Assembly: GCF_900604955.1 (NCBI RefSeq)
Contig: NZ_UWPE01000002.1
Location: forward strand, 1-64,000
Source of the DNA: Neoactinobaculum massilliense
Lineage (GTDB): Bacteria > Actinomycetota > Actinomycetes > Actinomycetales > Actinomycetaceae
Length of the DNA: 64,000 nucleotides
Reading direction: 5' to 3'
Every line of letters begins with the position of its first letter. Position 1 is the stretch's first letter. Both the position numbers and the translations under genes were made by a program. The notes under the pieces were generated by a model. It saw only the letters and a list, made by a program, of their open reading frames with translations. It was not told the origin of the DNA and searched no databases. Of the stretch, positions 46,723 through 54,670 are shown piece by piece.

Positions 46723-47322
46723 CTACTCAGCGAGCATGTCCGCGATTCCGGTGGCACCCTTTTCCACCACCGCCATGGTTGCCTCGAAGTCCGCGTTCGT
46801 GCCGCCCCACGGATCTGGCACGTCCCAGTCACCCGAGGAGTAATAGAAGTCGCTATGCGCAGAATGACGCCCTCTCGGCACATGATCGTCGCTCAGCACA
46901 CCGCCGGGCCCGAACGCCCCCGCCGGGGCTACCTCCAGCCCACTGGCATCGAACTCACGCCACAAATGAATACGCTCCACCGGCACACCCACAGCTTCGG
47001 CAATGCGCTTGACGGCGCGCGCATGCCCGGTGGTCATGGCCAGGATCAGCCCGGAATTCTCTAGCTCGGCCGTGGAGACACGATGCGCGCGGTGCGCCTC
47101 ATCGACCTCGTAGCCGTGTTCGTGGAGCACACGTACGGCGGGCGGATACACCGGATGCCCGTCTTCCTCGTTGCTCACACCGGCGGAGATCACCGAAAGC
47201 GGGATTTCACGAGAAGCGAATTTTGACCGGAGAACGGCGGCACCCATTGGCGACCGACAAATATTCCCCGTACACACAACGAGGATTTGCGGCCTTTCTT
47301 TCAGTTCCTCCCGAATACCCAT
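46723..47322 (-). CDS. Low-molecular-weight protein tyrosine phosphatase
   Basis: The protein has 199 residues from ATG 47322. The active-site loop VCTGNICRSP (CX5R) follows about 15 residues later, and the DPW motif (VPDPWGG) near the C-terminus holds the general acid Asp. It dephosphorylates protein tyrosine or arginine phosphates, often those of polysaccharide-synthesis kinases. The start is supported by TATGCT seven bases upstream; longer frames reach 47517 but read through the adjacent GNAT gene on the other strand. An insert of about 20 residues (SDDHVPRGRHSAHSD) precedes the DPW motif. Confidence 0.88.
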   Translation of the reverse strand: MGIREELKERPQILVVCTGNICRSPMGAAVLRSKFASREIPLSVISAGVSNEEDGHPVYPPAVRVLHEHGYEVDEAHRAHRVSTAELENSGLILAMTTGHARAVKRIAEAVGVPVERIHLWREFDASGLEVAPAGAFGPGGVLSDDHVPRGRHSAHSDFYYSSGDWDVPDPWGGTNADFEATMAVVEKGATGIADMLAE

Positions 47323-47419
47323 GTGGACGAGCATACGCGCTGCACGTCCGTTCACCCAGGAAGAAAGCCGCTCGCGTCTCATCTCTTGTCTCTTCACCCG
47401 CACCCCGTATCCTTGCCGC

Positions 47420-47914
47420 ATGACTTTTACCCTTCTGCGAGCCACAGCCGCCGACGTTCCTGCCCTGTTCCGCATGCGCCGAGCTGTAGAGGAGCACTTC
47501 GCCGCTGCACATATCAACCAGTGGCCGGTGGGCTCGATGCCGGAGCAGGAGGTAGCGGGCTACGTCGCCAGCGGCGAGTTCTACGCCCTACGCGATGAAT
47601 CCGGCGCCCTTGTTTCGGCCATCCGCGCCATGGACGCGGACCCGCTGTGGGGCAGCATTGGTTTCGAGCCGGCGCTCTATCTCCACACGCTCATGACGGA
47701 TCCCGTCCACACCTCTCGCGGCGCCGGCACGGCGATGCTTGCGGCCATGGACGGGGTGGCCCGCGAACGCGGCGAAAACCGTGTGCGCCTCGACTGCGCC
47801 ACGTACATGATTCCGTTCTATGAGGCCCGCGGCTACTCACGTACGGCCCACGAGCGCCCGGCCGCCCCGCCGTACAGCGGCTTCCAGCTCTACCTGCTCG
47901 AGAAGCACGTGTAG
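47420..47914 (+). CDS. GNAT acetyltransferase 1
   Basis: The 164-residue GNAT domain contains the acetyl-CoA-binding motif with SRGAGTAML and the beta-strand VRLDCATYMIPFYEARGY. It shares QWPxGS, SGEFYALR and LYLHTLMTDP with the second GNAT gene at 48112, so the pair arose by duplication. The ATG has TATCCT six bases upstream (leaderless). Substrate is unknown. Confidence 0.85.
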   Translation: MTFTLLRATAADVPALFRMRRAVEEHFAAAHINQWPVGSMPEQEVAGYVASGEFYALRDESGALVSAIRAMDADPLWGSIGFEPALYLHTLMTDPVHTSRGAGTAMLAAMDGVARERGENRVRLDCATYMIPFYEARGYSRTAHERPAAPPYSGFQLYLLEKHV

Positions 47915-48111
47915 TTCGACGCCGTTGCCGGCCGGCACCCGTTTTCGGCCGGTTGACGGTTTTCCGCCCGGTTTATGGTCCGTTCCAGCGGCCCCATAAC
48001 CACATGTGTCACGCCCCGCCCCGCGCGCCATTTTCCGTTCACGAAACTGTGACCGAATTGTGGCCAACGGGGGATTTTCACGGTGGCCATTCGTTTGCCA
48101 TACTAACCGCC

Positions 48112-48777
48112 ATGATTTCAGAACTGACGCTTTGCACGCGGCCAGATACCCCCGAAATCGTGCGGATTCGTCGCGAGATCGAGGGCAATATGGCCATGCA
48201 GGGGAACACTCAGTGGCCCCTCGGCTCACTCACGGCCTCTCAGATCGCCGCGCAGGTGGACGCCGGAGAGTTCTTCGCGCTTCGCGCCCCCTTCGGGGAT
48301 ATTGTCGCAGTGGTGCGCATTCTGGACACGGATCCCTCCATCTGGGGCGCGGATCGCAACGCCGTGTACCTGCACACGCTCATGACGAATCCGGCCTATT
48401 CCGGCCAGTCCATGGGCTCGAAGCTACTCCGCCTCATGGATGATGTGGCTCGGCGCCGCGGCGTGGATTATGTGCGTCTCGACTGCGTTCCGGCCCTGCT
48501 CAGCTTCTATAAGCGGCACGGCTTCGTGGATACCGGCCGCACGCACACGGGGAATCATTCCCCGCATGTCCACGCTCATCTCATGGAGCGTCGCGTGCCG
48601 GCCGCGCGCCTTACGTCCCTGGAGGCAATTGTCCCGCTCACCGCGGAGTTCAGCGTTCGTACCGTTCCCGCGACGCCGTACGCTGCCCTCGAGTCCGCTA
48701 CGTCGTTCGAGCCGAACCCGTCGTCCACCGCCTCCGGTCCGACGCTTCTCTCGGACGAGGAACCCACGGAGTTCTAG
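48112..48777 (+). CDS. GNAT acetyltransferase 2 with C-terminal tail
   Basis: The product is 221 residues. The first 160 align well with GNAT 1 (QWPLGSLTA, AGEFFALR, VYLHTLMTNP, SGQSMGSKLL, VRLDCVPALLSFYKRHGF). The last 55 residues form a Ser/Thr/Pro-rich tail absent in GNAT 1. ATG 48112 has CATACT seven bases upstream; the frame upstream to 47953 has no supporting signal. Two hairpins follow the stop. Confidence 0.82.
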   Translation: MISELTLCTRPDTPEIVRIRREIEGNMAMQGNTQWPLGSLTASQIAAQVDAGEFFALRAPFGDIVAVVRILDTDPSIWGADRNAVYLHTLMTNPAYSGQSMGSKLLRLMDDVARRRGVDYVRLDCVPALLSFYKRHGFVDTGRTHTGNHSPHVHAHLMERRVPAARLTSLEAIVPLTAEFSVRTVPATPYAALESATSFEPNPSSTASGPTLLSDEEPTEF

Positions 48778-48781
48778 CGGC

Positions 48782-48817
48782 GCCGTACTCGCGGGCACAG
48801 AACCTCGCGAGTACGGC
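48782..48817 (+). terminator. Hairpin after GNAT 2
   Basis: GCCGTACTCGCG (48782-48793) pairs perfectly with CGCGAGTACGGC (48806-48817) across twelve bases, right after the stop codon. Confidence 0.75.
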
Positions 48818-48863
48818 CGGGCGCGGACGTTCACAGCTGATGCCGCGCCTGGCACCAAACCAG

Positions 48864-48892
48864 AAAGAGGCCGGCACATAGCCGGCCTCTTT
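48864..48892. terminator. Bidirectional terminator between GNAT 2 and the OPT transporter
   Basis: AAAGAGGCCGGC (48864-48875) pairs perfectly with GCCGGCCTCTTT (48881-48892) around the loop ACATA. Runs of A and T at the ends serve as tract on either strand. Confidence 0.9.
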
Positions 48893-48906
48893 CCATAAAC
48901 AGACTG

Positions 48907-50913
48907 CTACTCCTCGCTAGTCGCGGAAGCGGAGACCTGAGCGGGCGCAGCGGCGTCGTCGGAACGGCCCATGCGCGTAATCATCCTGTACATACTCACC
49001 GCGGCCAGTACGAAGATGATGATGCCCACGACGGGCCCACCACAGTACGTCTCGGTCACCAGGTTGAGCGGGGCCGAGGAGCCGGTGCCACCCACGATGC
49101 CGGCGTACACCACACCCCACAGCGATTCGCCCACAATCAGGCCGGTGGCGAGGAGAACGCCCAGGCGCTTGGCGAAATCGGGGCGGCGTCGCCGCGCGGC
49201 CCAGCGGTCATAGAACCAGCCAATGAACGCACCGATCGGAATCATGATCGTCAGCGTGACGGGCAGGTACATACCCATGCCCACGGCCAGCGGCGGCAGC
49301 GAGAAGCGCGTGCGGGCCTTGAGGATCTCGTCCACGATGACGACGCCAATGCCCACCAGCGCGCCCGTGCCAAGCAGGCTCCAGTCGAGGGAACCGCCGA
49401 ACACGCCCTGCACCAGGGCGGCAATGAGCGCAGCCTGCGGAGCGGCCAGGGCCTGCGAACCCGCACCCGGCGCACCCTGGAAACCGAAGGAGGTGGCCAT
49501 GAGGCCCATGATGGGCGGAATGATGAGGGAGCCGAAGGCCACGCCGATAATGAGTGCCACCTGCTGCTTCCACGGGGTGGCGCCTACCAGCTGGCCCGTC
49601 TTGAGATCCTGAAGATTGTCGTTGGAAATGGTGGCGATGCCGAACACCACGGCGGAGGTGAACAGCGTATAGGCGATGAGCGCGTTCACCTGATCGCCGG
49701 ATGCCGCACCCCACACGGCCTTAATGAGCAGGGCCGCGATGAGGGCCACCAGGATACCCACGCCAGAAATTGGGGAATTCGAGGAGCCGATCAGCCCGGC
49801 CATGTAACCGCACACGGCGGCGATGAACATGCCGGCCAGCAGCACAAACACGAGGGCCGCCACGATGATGCCGCCTGTGCTCGATGCCAGTGCGGTATCG
49901 CGGACAAACATCCAGAGCAGCAACCCGATGGGAATGAGGGTCAGCAGAATCACCAGGCCCACCGCCGGGAACGGGATGTCGCGCTCCTCCAGTGCCACCT
50001 GACGGCCCTCCTGCCGGTTACGGCTGGAGCGGAGAGAATCGCGCATGCCGCCGAAGATCGGGCCCATGATCTTCACCAGGGTCCACACGGCCGCAATGGC
50101 CATGACGCCGGCGCCAATGAAACGAATGTCCGAGGAGAACGTGTTGTTCACCAGGTCGGAAAGCGCCGTGGTGGCCGCAATCTCGCCATGCGTCCAGATA
50201 GGCAGGAACACGAAGTAGGAGAGCACGAGGCCCACGATCATCGCGATACCCACGGCCGGGCCAACCAGGTGCCCGATACCGATAAGTGCCAGGGAGAGGC
50301 TGGAACCCACCGTGGTGGCACCGCCCGCAAAACGGAAGAAGGCGGACACGCTTGAGGAGGCCACACCGGTTGAGGAGAGGATTGCGAATCCAGCGGAGGT
50401 GCCGGCACCGGCGCCGATCACCTTGAGTCCGCGCGCATTATCCTCGTTAGCGCCATGCGAATCGCCCACGCGGAGCACCTCGGCCGCAGCCACCCCCTCG
50501 GGATAGGCCAGCTCCGAGTGCGTCACCAGCGCGCGGCGGAGTGGAATCGAGTACATGACACCCAGCAGGCCGCCCAGCGCACACACGAGCACCGTGGGCC
50601 AATAGTCAAATCCGGTCCACCATCCCACAATCACCAGGCCTGGCAACACGAAGATGATGGCCGAGAGTGTGCCCGCCGCGGAGGCGATGGTTTGCACAAT
50701 GTTGTTTTCCTGCACCGTGTGGTCCTTGAAGAACCGCAGGATCGCCATCGAAATTACGGCTGCGGGGATGGACGTGGCGAACGTGAGGCCCACTTTGAGG
50801 CCCAGATATACGTTCGCTGCCGTGAACACCAGCGTGATGACACCGCCGATGATGATGCCGCGAATCGTCAGTTCCTTCACCGGCGACGCCGAGCTTCTTC
50901 TCGCTTCAGCCAC
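48907..50913 (-). CDS. OPT-family oligopeptide/metal transporter
   Basis: This 668-residue membrane protein has about 14-16 helices. Signatures are VFTAANVYLGLKVGLTFATSIPAAV at the N-terminus, HTVQENNIVQTIASAAGTL (NIVQT motif), and PPLAVGMGMYLPVTLTIMIPIGAFIG near the C-terminus. The OPT family imports oligopeptides or metal-siderophore complexes; this layout resembles the bacterial peptide group, fitting a proteolytic organism. GTG 50913 is chosen because AAGGAGG lies five bases upstream. Confidence 0.92.
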   Translation of the reverse strand: MAEARRSSASPVKELTIRGIIIGGVITLVFTAANVYLGLKVGLTFATSIPAAVISMAILRFFKDHTVQENNIVQTIASAAGTLSAIIFVLPGLVIVGWWTGFDYWPTVLVCALGGLLGVMYSIPLRRALVTHSELAYPEGVAAAEVLRVGDSHGANEDNARGLKVIGAGAGTSAGFAILSSTGVASSSVSAFFRFAGGATTVGSSLSLALIGIGHLVGPAVGIAMIVGLVLSYFVFLPIWTHGEIAATTALSDLVNNTFSSDIRFIGAGVMAIAAVWTLVKIMGPIFGGMRDSLRSSRNRQEGRQVALEERDIPFPAVGLVILLTLIPIGLLLWMFVRDTALASSTGGIIVAALVFVLLAGMFIAAVCGYMAGLIGSSNSPISGVGILVALIAALLIKAVWGAASGDQVNALIAYTLFTSAVVFGIATISNDNLQDLKTGQLVGATPWKQQVALIIGVAFGSLIIPPIMGLMATSFGFQGAPGAGSQALAAPQAALIAALVQGVFGGSLDWSLLGTGALVGIGVVIVDEILKARTRFSLPPLAVGMGMYLPVTLTIMIPIGAFIGWFYDRWAARRRRPDFAKRLGVLLATGLIVGESLWGVVYAGIVGGTGSSAPLNLVTETYCGGPVVGIIIFVLAAVSMYRMITRMGRSDDAAAPAQVSASATSEE

Positions 50914-51384
50914 ATTTCCTCCTTGACTGGCTGAGCGCCTAACTAGTTGGGTAAGGCGCACCGGGATACCGTACGCCCGCTTGCTGTGTTTCCTCTTGCT
51001 TTCGGCCCACATTTCTCATTTTTCCTCCGACGACGCCGCAGCGCGCAGCCCCTTTCGCGCCACCTCATGTTTCACGTGAAACGCCGGTATAAAGCGCACT
51101 TTTGCGCGGATTAGGAGACGGAGCGGCACATCTACCCGGACGCGAGTCACCGTGGGCGACGCAAAAAAGTTCCGCGTGTCTCACATACTGAAAATCTTCC
51201 CGGAAACCGTGCGGACCGCGCTACATTAACTCTCACCTTGCATCGCCGGGGACGCCCGGACGCACCCACCACCCGGCAGGGACGGCAAGGACAGCCACCA
51301 GCGGCTTAAGACGGTCGATGAGATCCGGCGGCACGGATCGCATCGAAATCTCTTGGGCCGGTCACTTCAGCTCAGGAGGACCGG
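50914..51384. other. Intergenic region holding a structured leader for the amino-acid ABC operon
   Basis: No gene is seen. The right part contains two hairpins close to the start of the binding-protein gene (see separate entry). One ACGACGCC octamer lies near 51031. No known riboswitch class was matched with confidence. Confidence 0.55.
51316..51384 (+). promoter_or_regulatory. Two leader hairpins, one enclosing the Shine-Dalgarno sequence
   Basis: CGATGAGATCC (51316-51326) pairs with GGATCGCATCG (51335-51345), one mismatch. CCGGTC (51358-51363) pairs with GACCGG (51379-51384), so the second hairpin contains AGGAGG (51374-51379) and ends at the ATG. This could control translation of the binding protein; no ligand can be inferred. 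Confidence 0.45.
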
Positions 51385-52278
51385 ATGCCTCGCATCAAAC
51401 TAGCCATGGCCGCACTTGCGGCCTTCACCCTCACGCTCAGTGCGTGTAGCACCGCCACGGCGAGTTCGGACAACCCGCCCGGGTATATCGCAACGGATCT
51501 GTCTAATATTCAGAAGGATCCGAAGGTTGCCGCCCTCGTACCGGAACATGTATCCAAAGATGGCATACTCACCGTCGGTGACAACATTTTTTACGCCCCG
51601 GCCGAGTTCTACGCATTAGATGGGAAAACACCGCAGGGCTACGACATTGATCTTGCCAATGCCCTTGCCAAAGTAATGGGCCTCAAGGCCGATATTCAGA
51701 ACGCGGATTTTGACCAGATTATCCCCGGCATTGGCACGAAGTACGAAATTGGAATTGCCGCATTCACCGTCACTCCGGAGCGACTCAAGCAGGTGGACAT
51801 GATCCAATATGTCGCTGCGGGCTCAGCTTGGACGGTTCAGGCTGGTAATCCCAGTAACTTTGATCCCAGCCATATTTGTGGCCGCCGCGTGGGAGTTCTC
51901 ACCGGCACCGTTGAGGACGACACGATCAAAGCTGAAGCTAAAAAGTGCGACGATAATCCCGTCCAGCTGCAGGAATTCAGTTCCGAAAACCAGGTAGCCG
52001 TCGCCGTAAATGCTGGCCAGCTCGATGCCATGCTCACCGATTCTGTTGTAGGCGCCTATGCGGTCAAGGAAACGGGCGGCGAACTGGAACAGGTGGGCGA
52101 TATTACAACATATGCGGGCTCCGGCATTGCGCTTACTAAGGATGATCGCCAACTCTCCGAAGCCGTTGCCGCCGCTCTTCAAACCCTCATTGACAACGGC
52201 GATCTAGACCGAATTTTCGCCACCTGGGGTGTTACCCAGGGCGTTGCCACCGAAGCCACGATTCTTCCGGAGAAATAG
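51385..52278 (+). CDS. Amino-acid ABC transporter substrate-binding lipoprotein
   Basis: The 297-residue family 3 binding protein has a lipobox LSAC at Cys21. The core shows GYDIDLANALAKVMGL, ITPER-like TVTPERLKQVDM, and C-terminal LIDNGDLDRIFATWG, typical of polar amino-acid binding proteins. It feeds the permease and ATPase that follow. Substrate is unknown. ATG 51385 has AGGAGG upstream within a hairpin. Confidence 0.93.
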   Translation: MPRIKLAMAALAAFTLTLSACSTATASSDNPPGYIATDLSNIQKDPKVAALVPEHVSKDGILTVGDNIFYAPAEFYALDGKTPQGYDIDLANALAKVMGLKADIQNADFDQIIPGIGTKYEIGIAAFTVTPERLKQVDMIQYVAAGSAWTVQAGNPSNFDPSHICGRRVGVLTGTVEDDTIKAEAKKCDDNPVQLQEFSSENQVAVAVNAGQLDAMLTDSVVGAYAVKETGGELEQVGDITTYAGSGIALTKDDRQLSEAVAAALQTLIDNGDLDRIFATWGVTQGVATEATILPEK

Positions 52279-52374
52279 TGATGGCTATCTTCGCAGCCCG
52301 CACTGAGCACGGGCGAGTCCGAACATGGACGGCCGCCGTCACCGTCGCCCTCTAATTCCGGCCAATTGACGCGC

Positions 52375-52402
52375 ACGTGATCTACCAGGAGTGGCATCAC
52401 GT
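52375..52402 (+). terminator. Intercistronic hairpin with T-tract in the amino-acid ABC operon
   Basis: ACGTGAT (52375-52381) pairs with ATCACGT (52396-52402), followed by TATTTT. It probably gives partial termination, so the binding protein is made in excess. Confidence 0.6.
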
Positions 52403-52437
52403 TATTTTCCTTCCCCACAATCGTTAAAGGACTATTT

Positions 52438-53481
52438 ATGGCTTCACACACGCCCACGTCCGCAACAGCGGACGCACACGGCCTTCCGGCCACCAACTCC
52501 ACCCAGTCATCAAATTCGGCTCCCGCACTCATCAAATCCGTTCCCGTGCGCCACTGGGGCCGCGTGATCGTGGACATCATCATCCTGGCCATCACGGCAA
52601 TGATCGTTAACCAGCTGGTTACCAACACAACCTGGCGCTGGGATGTGGTGTGGCAGTGGCTCTTCGCCCCTCAGATGCTTGAAGCTGTGGGCTGGACGCT
52701 CCTACTCACCGTGGTGTCCATGGTGCTCGGTATTCTGTTCGCATTTGTCACCGTGGCCTTCCGGCGGGCAGAAAATCCAGTATTGCACTGGTGCGCCACC
52801 CTATATGTGTGGATTTTCCGTGGCACCCCTGTGTACACACAGCTGATTTTCTGGGGCATGCTGGGCATCCTGTGGCCCACCATCACGGCAGGCATTCCCT
52901 GGACAGATATTACGTTCTTCGAGTTCCGCCCCTATGACATCTTCCCGAATCTACAGGACACCATGTTCCTGTTCGCGGTACTAGGACTTGGACTCAATGA
53001 GGGTGCCTACCTGTCTGAGATTTTCCGGGCTGGCGTCGACTCCGTAGATACCGGCCAAACGGAAGCGGCCAAGGCGCTGGGCATGCCGCCGAAGCTTATT
53101 CGTCGGCGGATTATTATGCCGCAGGCCATGCGCGTGATTATTCCTCCCACCGGTAACGAAACAATCTCCATGCTCAAGACCACGGCCCTGGTATCGGCCG
53201 TGCCTTTCACGCTCGATCTGACATACGTGACCAATGCGGTTGGTTTCTCCATGTTCCAACCGATTCCACTCCTCCTGGTGGCAGCAATCTGGTATCTCCT
53301 CATCTCTTCGCTCCTCACCATTGGCCAGCACTACATTGAGCGGTACTACGGGCGCGGGGTAAGCACCCACGCTTCTGCTGACGCAGCTAAGAAGAACTCC
53401 CGCAAGCAGCTCGCTTCACGTCAGGCGGCCATTAACGCAGCGGGCACTACCAACCCGGGACTCAGCGATTTCGTCGGCTAG
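52438..53481 (+). CDS. Amino-acid ABC transporter permease
   Basis: This is a 347-residue permease of the HisM/GlnP family. It has a hydrophilic N-terminal extension of about 40 residues, then helices with VGWTLLLTVVSMVLGILF and YVWIFRGTPVYTQLIFW. The EAA loop is EAAKALGMPPKLIRRRIIMPQA. It forms the membrane channel for the binding protein upstream. The C-terminal tail of about 50 residues is longer than usual. Start ATG has AAAGGA upstream. Confidence 0.93.
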   Translation: MASHTPTSATADAHGLPATNSTQSSNSAPALIKSVPVRHWGRVIVDIIILAITAMIVNQLVTNTTWRWDVVWQWLFAPQMLEAVGWTLLLTVVSMVLGILFAFVTVAFRRAENPVLHWCATLYVWIFRGTPVYTQLIFWGMLGILWPTITAGIPWTDITFFEFRPYDIFPNLQDTMFLFAVLGLGLNEGAYLSEIFRAGVDSVDTGQTEAAKALGMPPKLIRRRIIMPQAMRVIIPPTGNETISMLKTTALVSAVPFTLDLTYVTNAVGFSMFQPIPLLLVAAIWYLLISSLLTIGQHYIERYYGRGVSTHASADAAKKNSRKQLASRQAAINAAGTTNPGLSDFVG

Positions 53482-53553
53482 CACCGTTGCCTATGGACGG
53501 CCCGGAAGGCTAGTCGTAGGCGACGCGCCCCACCACTACTTTTAGGAGAACTC

Positions 53554-54387
53554 ATGACCGCAGCATCCGGCGCCACTAGCGCCACCAATAACACCGCGCC
53601 CACACCGAACGCAGTATCCACCGCGTCCGCGCCCGCAATCTCGGTGCAAAATATCCACAAATTCTTTGGCGAAACGCACGTGCTCAAGGGCGTGTCCTTC
53701 GACGTGCCGCAGGGCACCGTCACCACCATTCTGGGGCCCTCCGGCTCCGGCAAGTCCACCACGCTTCGCTGCATCAACCTGTTGGAAACAATCCAGGCCG
53801 GACGTATTTATGTGAACGGTGAACTCATGGGGTACCGCGAAGAAAACGGCCAACTCCATGACCTCACCCAAAAGCAGGAGGCAGTCCAGCGTTCCCACAT
53901 CGGCATGGTGTTCCAGCGCTTCAACCTGTTCCCTCATATGACCGCGCTGGAGAACGTCATTGAGGCGCCCGTCCACGTGAACGGCGTCGCGAAGCAGGAG
54001 GCCCTCACGCAGGGCAAGGAGCTCCTTGAACGCGTGGGTCTCTCGGATCGCGCGGACTTTTACCCCGCCGAGCTTTCCGGTGGCCAGCAGCAGCGCGTGG
54101 CCATCGCTCGCGCCCTCGCGATGAACCCGGACCTCATGCTATTCGACGAACCCACCTCCGCCCTGGACCCCGAGCTGGTCGGCGAAGTACTGGGTGTCAT
54201 GCAGAATCTCGCCGAGGAGGGCATGACGATGGTGGTGGTCACCCATGAGATGGGCTTCGCCCGCGAGGTCTCCGACCAGGTGATCTTCATGGAGGACGGC
54301 CAGATCGTCGAAGCCGGCACGCCCGCGCAGCTATTCGAGCACCCCACCCAGCAGCGCACCGCCGAATTTATCGGCTCCGTCCTCTAG
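53554..54387 (+). CDS. Amino-acid ABC transporter ATP-binding protein
   Basis: This 277-residue ATPase shows Walker [11 protein letters not shown]-loop at [17 protein letters not shown], signature [15 protein letters not shown], Walker [14 protein letters not shown] and switch His in VVVTHEMG. It belongs to the GlnQ/HisP group. An N-terminal extension of about 30 Ala/Thr residues precedes the domain. Start ATG has TTAGGAG upstream. It is the last gene of the operon. Confidence 0.95.
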   Translation: MTAASGATSATNNTAPTPNAVSTASAPAISVQNIHKFFGETHVLKGVSFDVPQGTVTTILGPSGSGKSTTLRCINLLETIQAGRIYVNGELMGYREENGQLHDLTQKQEAVQRSHIGMVFQRFNLFPHMTALENVIEAPVHVNGVAKQEALTQGKELLERVGLSDRADFYPAELSGGQQQRVAIARALAMNPDLMLFDEPTSALDPELVGEVLGVMQNLAEEGMTMVVVTHEMGFAREVSDQVIFMEDGQIVEAGTPAQLFEHPTQQRTAEFIGSVL

Positions 54388-54414
54388 CTCACGCAAGTTC
54401 ATACCACTCTCCAC

Positions 54415-54463
54415 GACGACGTCGTACGCCCGCGCATCCCTAAGCGCCCCGTACGGCGTCGTC
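54415..54463 (+). terminator. Hairpin after the amino-acid ABC operon, with GGCGTCGT arms
   Basis: GACGACGTCGTAC (54415-54427) pairs with GTACGGCGTCGTC (54451-54463), with one G-T pair, across 23 bases. It uses the same octamer seen in other intergenic hairpins here. Confidence 0.65.
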
Positions 54464-54670
54464 TCCCTATCTCCTCACGTGCGCGACGCACACTACGCCT
54501 GAAAATCCGTGGCCGCCCCCTCACCGCGCCGGTGGCGAACATGACGGCCTCGCGCGCCGGCCCGGGCTACGCTAAGATGGCCGGCCCGATGACGCGCTTT
54601 CGCCACACGCTCCACTTGCGGGCCGCGAGCCACCGCCGGTTCAATCCATCCTTCTTGAGAAAGAACATCT

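Noticed and set aside
47382-47517. Longer N-terminus for the tyrosine phosphatase
   Set aside because: It would overlap the GNAT 1 start, and TATGCT seven bases before ATG 47322 supports the short form.
51241-51384. Possible SAM or glutamine riboswitch before the amino-acid ABC operon
   Set aside because: The hairpins did not match the core motifs of any class I know; kept only as an unclassified leader.
52281-52355. A 24-codon ORF between the amino-acid binding protein and permease genes
   Set aside because: It has no Shine-Dalgarno, no recognisable sequence and is too short to support without expression data.
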